Below, piece after piece: positions 17,707 through 26,995 of a stretch of DNA of 64,000 nucleotides. Position numbers and translations under genes: made by a program. Positions within the stretch are counted from its first letter, which is position 1. Every line of letters begins with the position of its first letter. Under the pieces are notes generated by a model. That model had not been told where the DNA came from and made no database searches. It saw nothing but the letters and a program-made list of their open reading frames with translations. Source of the stretch: an uncultured Aquimarina sp. (GTDB lineage Bacteria > Bacteroidota > Bacteroidia > Flavobacteriales > Flavobacteriaceae). The stretch spans positions 1 through 64,000 of the forward strand of contig CANLCT010000007.1 of assembly GCA_947489195.1 (NCBI GenBank). Reading direction: 5' to 3'.

Positions 17707-19935
17707 TTAACTATTTCCAAATTCAGATAGTAATTGATGTACTTGCTTAGTATTTTCGACATAATAATTAGCAATGGTTTTTTTAAGACCAACTTTTACG
17801 GTATGCGTAGTATCGGGTAATTCTTTAAACATAAATTCATCAGTCCAGTCATCACCAATAGCAAAAATAAAATCGTAATTCTTATTTAATAACATTTTAT
17901 TGGCAGACCTGCCTTTATTTACGCCGCTAATTTTAATTTCTAAAACTTTATCACCTTCTAAAATTTCTAAGTTATGATTTGCAATTAAACTTTGTATAGT
18001 ACCTTGCAATTCGTTAGCACGTCGTTGTCCTAAATCGGGATCCGTATTACGATAATGCCAGGCAAGGGAAAAGGCTTTTTCTTCAATTAATGATCCTGGT
18101 GTACGATCCATAAAACGTTCTAAAATTGGAAGAATAACTCCAAACCAATCATTGTTTAAGGCTTCGAGCATTTCCCATTCTTTTTCACCATCTTTTAACC
18201 AAGCTCCGTGTTCTGTTATTAACGTATAATTTTTGTGAGCAAACCATTTGTTAAAGGTGTATTTGTCTCTACCTGTAATTAGAATCAAATCAGTTTTAGG
18301 GTCGTTATGCACTTTGTCTAAAAGTTTAAAAATAGCTTCAGTTGGTTTTGCATTTTCGGGTATTTTTTCAAAAGGAGCTAATGTACCGTCGTAATCAAAA
18401 AATAATAAACGCTTTTTAGCTTTTCGATACTTATTGAGCAATGTTTTTTTAGGGGACTCAGTTAACTTTTTGATTTTATCTTCATGTTGTTTGGAAGTGG
18501 CTTCGTTTAAGGACTCAATAAAATCTGAAGCCCATCGTTCCACATTGTAGCGTTTTAAGCGTTTTTGTAATGCTTTATTACGTTCAATTTGTTCATCTTC
18601 ATCCATTTCCAAGGCAATCTTTAACGTGTCAGAAACCTCTTCAAAATTATTTGGATTAATAAGTAAAGTTTCGCTCATTTCTAATGAGGCACCCGTCATT
18701 TCACTTAAAATAAGTACACCACTTCTATTTTCGCGACAAGCAATATATTCTTTAGCAACTAAATTCATACCATCGCGTAATGGAGTTAATAAAGCAATAT
18801 CGCACGAGGTATATAAGTCGATCAAATTATCAAAGGGAAAACTACGGTAAAAATACCAAATAGGTGTCCAGCTAATTTCGGCAAATTTTCCATTAATGCG
18901 GCCAACTAATTGGTCGATTTCATTTTTGAGTAATTGATATTGAGGCACATTTGATCGCGATGGAACGGCAAGCATAACTAAGCGAACTTTACCTTTAAAT
19001 TGGGGGTATTTTTCTAAAAAATATTCAAAGGCTAACAAACGTTTAGAAATTCCTTTTGTATAATCTAATCGGTCAATACTTAATATTAATTTGGCATCGG
19101 GCGATTCAATTAAATGTTTGTCAATTTGAATTTGTACATCGCTTTTGTCTTTTTCCTTTAGTTTATTGTTTGCTTTGGCAGCATCAGCAAATTTATTGTA
19201 ATCAATACCCATGGGGAAAGAATCTACACAAACATTTCTATCTTCTAAAATAACATTATTAAACTCTAAAGTATGGCCCAATAAGCGTTGAACAGAGCTT
19301 AAAAAATGACGCTCATATTCATAGGTATGAAAGCCAAGTAAATCGGCCCCTAGCATTCCTTTTAAAACTTCTTCCCGCCAAGGGAATATTCTAAATACTT
19401 CGTATGAAGGAAAAGGAATATGTAAAAAGAAACCAATTTTAACATTAGGTTTTTTTTCGCGAATTAATTGAGGTAGTAACAATAATTGGTAGTCATGGAT
19501 CCAAATAGTATCATTATCCTTTAAGTTTTTTAAAACAACATCGGCAAATTTTTTGTTCACTTTTTTGTAAATTTCCCAGTCAGGTTTTTCAAATTCTGCA
19601 TATTCCATAAAGTAATGAAAAAGTGGCCAAATGGTTTTGTTACTAAAACCAAAGTAGAATCCATTAATATCATTTTTAGTTAGATTTACAGGAATACATT
19701 TGTGTTTTTTTAAACTATTTACAACTTTAAGTTCAAGTTCAGAATTCAATTCCTCATCAATTAAACCGCTCCATCCTATCCAAATACTATTACTGTCTCT
19801 ATGTACAGATTTCATACCTGTTGCTAAACCGCCAACACTTGGCGTTGCGGTAAGGTCATTTTTATCAATTTCTAATTGAACAGGGAGTCTGTTTGAAATA
19901 ATAATAGTTTTACTAATTGATTGATCGAGATTCAT
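17707..19935 (-). CDS. otsAB: Bifunctional trehalose-6-phosphate synthase / trehalose-phosphatase
   Basis: 742 residues fusing OtsA and OtsB. The N-terminal GT20 domain (~10-480) makes trehalose-6-phosphate from UDP-glucose and glucose-6-phosphate: VGGLATGMKSVH, IWIHDYQLLLLPQLI, GFFLHIPFPSYEVFRIFPWR, LLGFHTYEYERHF and LSIDRLDYTKGI are visible. The C-terminal HAD phosphatase (~505-735) has the nucleophile motif FFDYDGTLAPF, LILITGRD, LITEHGAWL and the late motif IGDDWTDEFMF. Together they yield free trehalose, an osmo- and desiccation protectant, in the cytosol. The fusion is common in Bacteroidota. It is divergent from a GH15 gene with 147 bp between. Confidence 0.96.
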   Translation of the reverse strand: MNLDQSISKTIIISNRLPVQLEIDKNDLTATPSVGGLATGMKSVHRDSNSIWIGWSGLIDEELNSELELKVVNSLKKHKCIPVNLTKNDINGFYFGFSNKTIWPLFHYFMEYAEFEKPDWEIYKKVNKKFADVVLKNLKDNDTIWIHDYQLLLLPQLIREKKPNVKIGFFLHIPFPSYEVFRIFPWREEVLKGMLGADLLGFHTYEYERHFLSSVQRLLGHTLEFNNVILEDRNVCVDSFPMGIDYNKFADAAKANNKLKEKDKSDVQIQIDKHLIESPDAKLILSIDRLDYTKGISKRLLAFEYFLEKYPQFKGKVRLVMLAVPSRSNVPQYQLLKNEIDQLVGRINGKFAEISWTPIWYFYRSFPFDNLIDLYTSCDIALLTPLRDGMNLVAKEYIACRENRSGVLILSEMTGASLEMSETLLINPNNFEEVSDTLKIALEMDEDEQIERNKALQKRLKRYNVERWASDFIESLNEATSKQHEDKIKKLTESPKKTLLNKYRKAKKRLLFFDYDGTLAPFEKIPENAKPTEAIFKLLDKVHNDPKTDLILITGRDKYTFNKWFAHKNYTLITEHGAWLKDGEKEWEMLEALNNDWFGVILPILERFMDRTPGSLIEEKAFSLAWHYRNTDPDLGQRRANELQGTIQSLIANHNLEILEGDKVLEIKISGVNKGRSANKMLLNKNYDFIFAIGDDWTDEFMFKELPDTTHTVKVGLKKTIANYYVENTKQVHQLLSEFGNS

Positions 19936-20082
19936 TTTCTTCTTATTAGTTTTTGTTAAATTACAAGAAATTAAAATAATTGGAACAGTTTTAATTTATT
20001 AAAAACAATAAATATGATCAACTATTTAATTAGTAAAATTTAAATAGTTACAATGGATAAATAATCAACAGAATTTTAGTTT

Positions 20083-21885
20083 ATGACAAATTTGAATTAT
20101 GGAATTATAGGGAATTGCCAAAGTGCCGCTTTAATATCAGAAAAAGGTTCGCTAGAGTGGTGTTGCTTGCCAAATTTTGATTCTGCATCAGCATTTGCGA
20201 AAATTTTGGACAAAGATAAAGGAGGAAGCTTTGATGTTATTACAACCAGCGATTATAACATAAAGCAAAAATATATAGCTAAAACAAATATTTTAGTTAC
20301 GGAATGGAATAATGGTAGTGATGCTTTTGAGTTTATTGATTTTATGCCTAGGTATAAAGATGAAGACAAATCTCATTACACACCACCCGATGTGGTTAGG
20401 TATGTTAAGCTTTTAAAAGGGAAACCTAAGTTTAAGGTAAACTACAGCCCAAAGCTAAATTATGCTAAAGGTGAAACTAGTATAAAAATAAAAGAAGAGT
20501 GTATAAAAGCAACTTGTGAAGAAGAGGCATACGAGTCGTTGTTTTTGTACAGTAGTTTTGACTATTCAAAAGTGCTTTCGGGTGAAGAGATTGAATTAAA
20601 AGATGATGGCTATTTTTTAATAAGTTATCATGAAAAATTATTAAGTCAATCTATTGACCGCGAATTTTTAAAGTTGGAGCGCACACGTGTTTATTGGTTA
20701 AATTGGTCAGAAAAAACAACCTCATATAATTATTATAATGACGAAATTTTACGAAGTGCGCTGGTACTAAAATTATTAAGTTACGAAAATTCGGGAGCCG
20801 TATTAGCAGCAGCAACAACATCATTACCAGAAACTATTGGTGAGGTACGTAATTGGGATTATAGATTTTGTTGGATACGAGATGCTTCTATGGTAATTAA
20901 AGTGATTTCCGATTTAGGCCACTCACGTGTAGCAAAACGCTTTTTAGAATTTATAATTAGTGTTGTGCCAATTAAAGATGAGAAAATGCAGATCATGTAT
21001 GGTATTAATGGTCAGAAAAAATTAACAGAAGAAATTTTAGATCACTTAGATGGGTACAAAGGATCCAAACCCGTACGTATAGGTAATGCCGCCTATGAAC
21101 AAAAGCAAAATGATATTTATGGCATTTTGATGGATGTAATTTACCAGCAATTTTCAGAGTTTGAAAATACACTTAGTAATAGTGAAGAATTATGGACGCT
21201 TAGTAAAAGTATCGTAAATATTGTAAAAAATAATTGGAAAAATTCTGATAAAGGAATATGGGAATTTAGGACAGAAGAGCGCCATTTTACTTTTTCTAAA
21301 TTACTGTGTTGGGTGGCTGTAGATAGAGCCATAAAAATAGCTAAACTTTTAGGTAAAGAAGCTAACCATGATAAATGGACCAATTTGAGAGATCAAATTC
21401 ATAATGATATTTATGAACATGCATGGAACGAAGATATTCAAGCCTATACGCAATCATATGGGTCTACCGATTTAGATGCTTCAACATTATTAATGGAAAG
21501 CTATGGTTTTATTAAGGCTAAAGATCCTCGATTTGTAAAAACAGTATTAGCTACAGAAAAGGAATTGTGTAATGATGGATTGATGTATCGCTATAAAAAT
21601 AAAGATGACTTTGGTTTACCGTCATCTTCATTTACAATTTGTACTTTTTGGATGATTAATAGTCTATATAAAATTGGGGAACGAAAAAAAGCAAAGAAAA
21701 ACTTTGATCAATTGTTATCATATGGTAACCATTTAGGGCTTTTTAGCGAAGATATTGATTTTAAATCCAAACGTTTATTAGGAAATTTTCCGCAAGCATA
21801 CTCTCATTTAGCTTTGATAGAAACTGCGATTAATTTTTCGGGAGGGTTTACCGAAGAAGAAGAATTGATGTCGGCAATACATTAA
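20083..21885 (+). CDS. Glycoside hydrolase family 15 protein
   Basis: 600 residues, no signal peptide, so cytosolic. An N-terminal beta-sandwich (~1-235) is followed by an (alpha/alpha)6 barrel with the GH15 signature VRNWDYRFCWIRDASM (~256-271), the acidic stretch EQKQNDIYG (~347) and GIWEFRTEERHFTFSKLL (~392). GH15 includes glucoamylases, dextran glucosidases and trehalases. Since it is divergent from otsAB, trehalose or an alpha-glucan is a plausible substrate; this is inference. Close homologues in flavobacteria also occur beside trehalose-phosphate genes as I recall. Starts with ATG at 20083, about 150 bp from the otsAB start, so the spacer may hold both promoters. Confidence 0.9.
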   Translation: MTNLNYGIIGNCQSAALISEKGSLEWCCLPNFDSASAFAKILDKDKGGSFDVITTSDYNIKQKYIAKTNILVTEWNNGSDAFEFIDFMPRYKDEDKSHYTPPDVVRYVKLLKGKPKFKVNYSPKLNYAKGETSIKIKEECIKATCEEEAYESLFLYSSFDYSKVLSGEEIELKDDGYFLISYHEKLLSQSIDREFLKLERTRVYWLNWSEKTTSYNYYNDEILRSALVLKLLSYENSGAVLAAATTSLPETIGEVRNWDYRFCWIRDASMVIKVISDLGHSRVAKRFLEFIISVVPIKDEKMQIMYGINGQKKLTEEILDHLDGYKGSKPVRIGNAAYEQKQNDIYGILMDVIYQQFSEFENTLSNSEELWTLSKSIVNIVKNNWKNSDKGIWEFRTEERHFTFSKLLCWVAVDRAIKIAKLLGKEANHDKWTNLRDQIHNDIYEHAWNEDIQAYTQSYGSTDLDASTLLMESYGFIKAKDPRFVKTVLATEKELCNDGLMYRYKNKDDFGLPSSSFTICTFWMINSLYKIGERKKAKKNFDQLLSYGNHLGLFSEDIDFKSKRLLGNFPQAYSHLALIETAINFSGGFTEEEELMSAIH

Positions 21886-21963
21886 TTGGTATAATGAATA
21901 GGAGTTTTTTAATAATTGTGGATATCTATTATTTTAATGTATAATAGGGCTTTTTAAAAAAAT

Positions 21964-21971
21964 TATATTTG
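21964..21971 (+). promoter_or_regulatory. Candidate -7 element for DUF4494 gene
   Basis: TATATTTG, 28 nt before the ATG at 21999. No TTG is found at the expected -33 position, so support is partial. Confidence 0.4.
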
Positions 21972-21998
21972 CATCCCTTTTAATTTATAAATAAAAAT

Positions 21999-22532
21999 AT
22001 GAGTGTAACTTGGTACGAATGCAAAGTAAAATATAGGAAAACTGTTGAAACAGGAGAACAAAAAGTGGTAACCGAGTCCTATTTGTTAGATGCCATATCT
22101 TATACTGAAGCTGAGGCTAGAATCAATGAAGAGATGTCTGCCTACGTTAGTGAAGAATTTAAAATAACAAATATTAAAGTAGCTAATTTTTCTGAAATTC
22201 ATCCAGTTGAAAATACGGATCGTTGGTTTAAATCAAAAGTATCATTAATTGCTTTTGATGAAGAGAGTGGGAAAGAAAGAAAGTCAAATATTTATTTATT
22301 GGTACAAGGAAATGATTTAAAAGAAGCTTTTGATAATACCAATACGGCAATGAATGGTACTACTGGTGATTATTCAATTCCTGCTATTGCAGAATCTCCT
22401 ATAATGGATGTGTTTCCTTATTTTTCTGATGAGGTTGAAGATGAAGAAGCGTTAGCTCAAGTAAAAACAAGCAGTGATATTATTGAAGTTGAAGAACAAG
22501 AACATACCAGTAAAGAAGAAGTTATCGAATAA
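21999..22532 (+). CDS. DUF4494 domain-containing protein
   Basis: 177 residues, cytosolic. The N-terminal ~150 residues match the Bacteroidota-specific DUF4494 pattern: WYECKVKYRKTVETGEQK, SYTEAEARINEEM, DRWFKSKVSLIAFDEESGK and NIYLLVQGNDLKEA. The C-terminal tail is strongly acidic (VEDEEALAQV, EVEEQEHTSKEEV). The family is small and uncharacterised; some members are found near replication or repair genes, but no such neighbours are present here. Probably monocistronic. Confidence 0.88.
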   Translation: MSVTWYECKVKYRKTVETGEQKVVTESYLLDAISYTEAEARINEEMSAYVSEEFKITNIKVANFSEIHPVENTDRWFKSKVSLIAFDEESGKERKSNIYLLVQGNDLKEAFDNTNTAMNGTTGDYSIPAIAESPIMDVFPYFSDEVEDEEALAQVKTSSDIIEVEEQEHTSKEEVIE

Positions 22533-22553
22533 TATCTAATATTGAATTTAAGG

Positions 22554-22585
22554 GGTTAATAACAAACAATACAGCGTTATTAACC
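22554..22585. terminator. Hairpin between convergent genes
   Basis: Perfect 10-bp arms ggttaataac / gttattaacc with a 12-nt loop, located between genes ending at 22532 (+) and 22672 (-). No strong T-tract follows immediately, so terminator strength is uncertain. Confidence 0.45.
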
Positions 22586-22671
22586 ACTTAAAATTCATTT
22601 TTTATATTAAAGTTTTTATGATATATAGTTTTCATAGAGCATTTGATTATATCAATTGAGTTATATAATCA

Positions 22672-23685
22672 TTATTCTCCTAAAGCCTTTTTTTTACTTT
22701 TCATAGATCTAAATATTTGATCTGTTTTATCTACTTCAATAGTTTCGGTGTCATTTTGTGTTATTAAAGTTTCTTTTTTATTCAGATCAATGGCATAGGT
22801 TTCTAAAAAATCGAGATCAACTAGATACAATTCTTGAGTACTTACATTTTTAATGAGTTTTTTTGAAGGACTAAAAATATCTTTTTGGGCGTTTTTTTTG
22901 ATTTTCTTATAAAGAATAAGTTCATTAGATAGGTGCCATTTTGTTTTAGTTTTAACATAAACATAATCATTAATAGCTTCAAAATTACCTGTTACAGTTT
23001 CTGGTTTTTCTATTTTTTTATTAATTACTAAAGCATTTCGACTGCTCTTTTTTCCAGGACCATAATAGTATTCAAACCTTTTTATTGATTTTAAATCATT
23101 TCGATATTTTTCAATATTTTTAAAATTTTCATTGTTATTATTTTCTGGTTTTTTGTTAGTATTGTCAACTTTCCAGATTATTTTTTTTAAATGAATTTTT
23201 AAATCAAGACTTTTTAGTTTAAGCACAAAAAATTTCGATTTATTTTCAGTGTTTATTCGGTCATCGGCGTATATCAATAAGTCTTGCTTATAGGAATTGG
23301 CAATTTTTTGAGCCTCCACAAGTTTTTCTTTTTTAGATTCAAAAGGTTTTTTCGAATTTAAAAAATTGTCAATTAGTGTTTTAACTTTGTTTAATTGATT
23401 AAACCTTTCAAGCTTTTCTGCATAGTTATTACTAACGTTTGTACTGTCCTTAACAAGTTTTTCTAACTGCAATAGCGCATCGAGATATGGTTTGGTTTCT
23501 CGCTTTTGTTTTTCTTTTTTTTCGAAACTAACATGCTCTTTTTTTACCGAATACATGTAAGGCACTTTATCGGTTTCATTAATTACGGCTTGAGTATAAA
23601 ATTTGTTTAATTCATAGCCTAAATTTTGAGAAAAACAAGCAAAGCTAATTAAACTAGCAAAGCAGTATAAGATAAATAATTTCAT
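22672..23685 (-). CDS. Exported lysine-rich protein of unknown function
   Basis: 337 residues. The signal peptide ends SFACFSQ. The rest is very rich in Lys and Asn, with long predicted helices (~60-185) and a C-terminal third that is beta-like (ETVTGNFEAINDYVYVKTKTKWHLSNELILYKKI). I recognise no family and no catalytic motif. It starts 2 bp after the stop of the upstream lipoprotein gene and lies in the same transcription unit as the ammonium transporter, so a role with that lipoprotein at the cell envelope is possible. Not a known GlnK/PII protein. Confidence 0.7.
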   Translation of the reverse strand: MKLFILYCFASLISFACFSQNLGYELNKFYTQAVINETDKVPYMYSVKKEHVSFEKKEKQKRETKPYLDALLQLEKLVKDSTNVSNNYAEKLERFNQLNKVKTLIDNFLNSKKPFESKKEKLVEAQKIANSYKQDLLIYADDRINTENKSKFFVLKLKSLDLKIHLKKIIWKVDNTNKKPENNNNENFKNIEKYRNDLKSIKRFEYYYGPGKKSSRNALVINKKIEKPETVTGNFEAINDYVYVKTKTKWHLSNELILYKKIKKNAQKDIFSPSKKLIKNVSTQELYLVDLDFLETYAIDLNKKETLITQNDTETIEVDKTDQIFRSMKSKKKALGE

Positions 23686-23687
23686 AA

Positions 23688-24545
23688 TTACTGATCATTA
23701 GTATTAGTATAACTGCTTTTTAAATCTTTAATATCAGTACCTCCCATAAATACATAGGCATCTAAAACATTACGGATAGCTAATTTTTGTTCTGTAGTAA
23801 TTGTTCTTTTTTTATAGTCTGTTTTACCAACATATAGTGCTACAGCATCGGAACTATTAGCAATAGCTTGAATTGTTTTTAATTTTTCGGGAGTGTCTAT
23901 TGGAATATCTAACAACTCATGTTTGTATTTCTTTTTTCCTTTAGTTTCACTTTTTATAACTGGGCCAGATAATGTATAATCTAATTGATCTACAGTAATC
24001 ATATAATTTTCAATATTTAACCATTGAGTATCAATATATCTGACTTTTAAACGTAATTCTAAAATACCCGCTCTGTTTTTAGTGTAATAAGTGTAAAAAC
24101 ATTCTTTTGTATCAAACTCGGGACTACTTTTATCAATATAGTGAGTAGCATTATCCTTTTTAAATTGGCGCATATGCTTAACTGCATTTGGCATGCGCTT
24201 TTTTCTTTCAGCTTCAGCTATAGCAAATTCTTTCTCTTGAATTTCGGCAAGTTTTGAATCAAATTTATTTTTTAAACTGTTAAGATCCATGGAGTCAATA
24301 AGCTCTGGGTGGTTTTCGATTAAAGCGGTAAGTTTTTCTTTTCCAACTTTATATTGTTCTAAATCAAAGTGAGCTGTTATGTGTTTGAACAATGATTCTG
24401 GAGCAATATTACTGTAATCAACAGTGGTTGTTTCCACTTTGCGTACAGAATTATCTTTTATTGAAGGTTTAGAATTTGTATTACACCCTACAAATGTTAA
24501 GGCACTAATTATAATATAAATTTGATATGTTATTATATTTTTCAT
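23688..24545 (-). CDS. Lipoprotein of unknown function downstream of amt
   Basis: 285 residues. Lipoprotein signal peptide with lipobox TFVGC. After a linker there is a helical, charged segment with FKHITAHFDLEQYKVGKEKL and a KEFAIAEAERKKRMPNAVKHMR coiled region (~110-130), then a beta-rich part (~140-235; ILELRLKVRYIDTQW, YMITVDQLDYTLSG) and a helical end (~240-285; EQKLAIRNVLDAYVFMGG). No family recognised with certainty. It begins 24 bp after the amt stop and is followed after 2 bp by another exported unknown, so the three genes are likely co-transcribed. Confidence 0.72.
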   Translation of the reverse strand: MKNIITYQIYIIISALTFVGCNTNSKPSIKDNSVRKVETTTVDYSNIAPESLFKHITAHFDLEQYKVGKEKLTALIENHPELIDSMDLNSLKNKFDSKLAEIQEKEFAIAEAERKKRMPNAVKHMRQFKKDNATHYIDKSSPEFDTKECFYTYYTKNRAGILELRLKVRYIDTQWLNIENYMITVDQLDYTLSGPVIKSETKGKKKYKHELLDIPIDTPEKLKTIQAIANSSDAVALYVGKTDYKKRTITTEQKLAIRNVLDAYVFMGGTDIKDLKSSYTNTNDQ

Positions 24546-24569
24546 GGTTGTGTAGCATTAAGGGGTGAA

Positions 24570-25841
24570 TTATTTATCGGCAATTTCCATTGTTACAGTA
24601 CCTTGAATAAATTCATTTGTATTTTCTTCATTTGCTTCAATGGTATTATCAAAAAAGATGTTGTGTTCAGAGTTATCTAGCCCAGCTATTTCATGAGCCA
24701 ATGGAACTCTAATACCCACAGTGTACTTTAAAATAGATATGGTAATAAAGGCAATAATAATAGCCCAAATAGCAACAGAAGAAACACCGATAGCTTGAAT
24801 TTTTAGCTGTTCAAATCCACCTCCGTAAAGTATTCCGTTTTCAGTAGAAAAAATGCCCACCAAAATTGTGCCCATAACACCACCAATACCATGTACAGAA
24901 AAAGAGGCAACAGCATCATCAACTTTTAACACTTTTTCAACAAACTCGGCTCCTAATGACACTGCTATTCCACAAATACAACCCGTTATCATGGCACCTA
25001 CTGGCCCCATAACGGCACAACCAGCGGTAATACCAACTAATCCGGCAAGTGTTCCATTTAAAGTCATTGAAATGTCCGCTTTTTTATATTTAATCCACGT
25101 TATAAACAAAGCCGCTAATCCGCCTGAAGCCGCTGCTAAATTTGTGTTCAAAATAATTAGAGGTACCATACTAGTACTTTCGCCAGTAATAGCTAGAGTA
25201 GAGCCAGCATTAAAACCAAACCAACCCATCCATAAGATGAATACACCTAGTACAGCAAATAAATTGCTGTGTCCTTTAATATGATTAACACTTCCGTCTG
25301 CATTGTATTTTCCATTGCGGGCACCAACAAGTAGTGCGTAAATTAAAGCAGAAAAGCCACCCATAACATGTACAGCTGTTGAACCAGCAAAATCAATGAA
25401 CCCCATTTGGGTAAGCCAACCATCAGTTTGCCATATCCAATGCCCAGCAATAGGGTATATAAAAGTGGTAAAAGCAAAGGTGAATATTACATAGGTGCTG
25501 AATTTTGCACGCTCGGCTATGGCGCCAGAAATAATAGTAGCAGCAGTGGCACAAAATACCGTTTGGTAAAATAAATTGTGCATGTCTGAAGGTTCAATGT
25601 AAAAGAGGCTAGGTGTACCTATAAACCCACTAATTGAGTTTCCGTACATTAAAGAATAACCTATTGCCCAAAATGCAATGGCACCAATAAATAAATCTAC
25701 AATGTTTTTCATTGCAATATTAGCGGTGTTTTTTGCACGAGTAAAACCCGCTTCTAAAAGTGTAAAACCCGCTTGCATAAAGAATACTAAAATACCAGCA
25801 ATTATTACCCAAAGCAGGTCAAGTGTATTTGATAAATCCAT
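24570..25841 (-). CDS. amt: Ammonium transporter
   Basis: 423 residues with about eleven membrane helices, the length and topology of Amt/MEP/Rh ammonium channels. Family signatures include GILVFFMQAGFTLLEAGFTR, the periplasmic-gate stretch FCATAATIISGAIAERAKF, DFAGSTAVHVMGGFSAL and CGIAVSLGAEFVEK. Pore histidines are in VHVMGG and FSVHGIGGVMG. It imports ammonium across the inner membrane. Unlike most amt loci it is not followed by glnK in this window but by two exported proteins of unknown function. A promoter-like element lies 39 bp upstream. Confidence 0.95.
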   Translation of the reverse strand: MDLSNTLDLLWVIIAGILVFFMQAGFTLLEAGFTRAKNTANIAMKNIVDLFIGAIAFWAIGYSLMYGNSISGFIGTPSLFYIEPSDMHNLFYQTVFCATAATIISGAIAERAKFSTYVIFTFAFTTFIYPIAGHWIWQTDGWLTQMGFIDFAGSTAVHVMGGFSALIYALLVGARNGKYNADGSVNHIKGHSNLFAVLGVFILWMGWFGFNAGSTLAITGESTSMVPLIILNTNLAAASGGLAALFITWIKYKKADISMTLNGTLAGLVGITAGCAVMGPVGAMITGCICGIAVSLGAEFVEKVLKVDDAVASFSVHGIGGVMGTILVGIFSTENGILYGGGFEQLKIQAIGVSSVAIWAIIIAFITISILKYTVGIRVPLAHEIAGLDNSEHNIFFDNTIEANEENTNEFIQGTVTMEIADK

Positions 25842-26344
25842 AGGAGTGAAAATTTTTAATGTTAGTTCCTCCTAAATTACAAAATTAAACATCTAAAAAT
25901 CAATCAATTACATTTTTGATGCTTTTTTTGTTCTTTTATAAATGCAGTAAATCTATGGTAAGCCCTTTGTCTACTTTGGAAGGAAAAGGATTACTTTTTT
26001 TAAAATTTTAACATTTTAAATGCTTCTTTAGGCGTTTAATGGTTAATTTTTGCAGGAATTATAGTGTTAAAAAAAACATGTAAATAGCTAATTTTTAGCA
26101 ATTTGTGTTATCTTTTTTTGTTTTTTATTTGTTTTAAATCGATAAATGGGGTAAAAAATAAGATGATTTGATAATAAATGATATTTCCATTTATGTTAAT
26201 TTGTGTGGATTGATATTTTCTGTAGTAATGTAAATTTTGGGGTAAGCAATTTGCATTAGAAATTTGAATTATCTAATGCTAGATTCCGATATAAAATTAG
26301 TGCATAATTATACTAAGAAATTTGATCTTTTGGTGTAGATTATT
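25842..26344. other. Intergenic region upstream of amt
   Basis: 503 bp between the amt start and the end of the rhodanese gene. It holds the amt promoter candidate near 25880-25907 and otherwise AT-rich sequence with no coding frame, RNA gene or strong terminator that I can see. Confidence 0.6.
25880..25907 (-). promoter_or_regulatory. Putative amt promoter
   Basis: On the minus strand: TTG (25907-25905), 17 bp, TAATTTTG (25887-25880). It matches TTG-N19-TAnnTTTG apart from slightly short spacing. Confidence 0.5.
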
Positions 26345-26980
26345 TTATTGGTGTATTTCAATTGTTGTTTTTCGAATAGCTGCCATACCACCAGCAATAT
26401 CAATAATGTTATGGATACCATTTCTTTTCAAAATAGAAGCGGCAATAACACTTCGGTAGCCACCACCACAGTGTATGTATGTTGTTTTATTAGTTAAATT
26501 GAATTTATCAATATTTTTGTTTAATGAAGCAAGGGGCGAAAATAATACGTTTTTTAGATGTCCGTCATTGTATTCATTAATTTTTCGTACATCAAAAATG
26601 CTAATTTCTTTTTCGCTGAGTATTTTTTCTAATCCAGTAGCTTGTATCGATGTAATACTATCGGTATTTAAGTTAGCGCTTTCCCATGTTTGAAAGCTTC
26701 CTTTAAGGTAACCCGATACATTTGAGTAATTAATTTTTTTAAGTTTTTCAAATGTTTCAATTTCTCGACCTAAAGGAGCAATTACTAAAATAGTACACTT
26801 TGTATTGTCAATAAATAATTCAACCCAAGGTTCAAATAAACCATCTATTCCAATGAATATTGAATTTGGAATATGAGCTTTAACATAATCATTTTGATGT
26901 CGAACATCTAAAACTATAGTTGTTGGTTTATTTAATAAAATTTGAAAATCTGATAAATTTAATGCAGTATAATTAGTCAT
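26345..26980 (-). CDS. Tandem rhodanese-domain protein
   Basis: 211 residues made of two rhodanese-like domains and nothing else. Domain 1 (~10-105; TTIVLDVRHQNDYVKAHIPN) has no cysteine in the active loop (VIAPLGRE), so it is probably inactive. Domain 2 (~115-205; ISIFDVRKINEYNDGHL) has the loop HCGGGYRS with the catalytic cysteine. The arrangement looks like the C-terminal half of flavobacterial metallo-beta-lactamase/rhodanese fusion proteins without the MBL part. It is the last gene of the crt operon, 15 bp after crtY. A role in sulfur or persulfide handling is likely, its link to carotenoids unclear. Confidence 0.88.
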   Translation of the reverse strand: MTNYTALNLSDFQILLNKPTTIVLDVRHQNDYVKAHIPNSIFIGIDGLFEPWVELFIDNTKCTILVIAPLGREIETFEKLKKINYSNVSGYLKGSFQTWESANLNTDSITSIQATGLEKILSEKEISIFDVRKINEYNDGHLKNVLFSPLASLNKNIDKFNLTNKTTYIHCGGGYRSVIAASILKRNGIHNIIDIAGGMAAIRKTTIEIHQ

Positions 26981-26995
26981 AAATAAACGAATAGT

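Noticed and set aside
24853..25284. 143-codon frame antisense to amt
   Set aside because: It is the reverse shadow of a strongly conserved membrane protein, with proline- and threonine-rich nonsense composition.
24570..25841. Missing glnK as a sign of a broken nitrogen operon
   Set aside because: amt itself is intact and GlnK may be encoded elsewhere; absence here is not evidence of decay.
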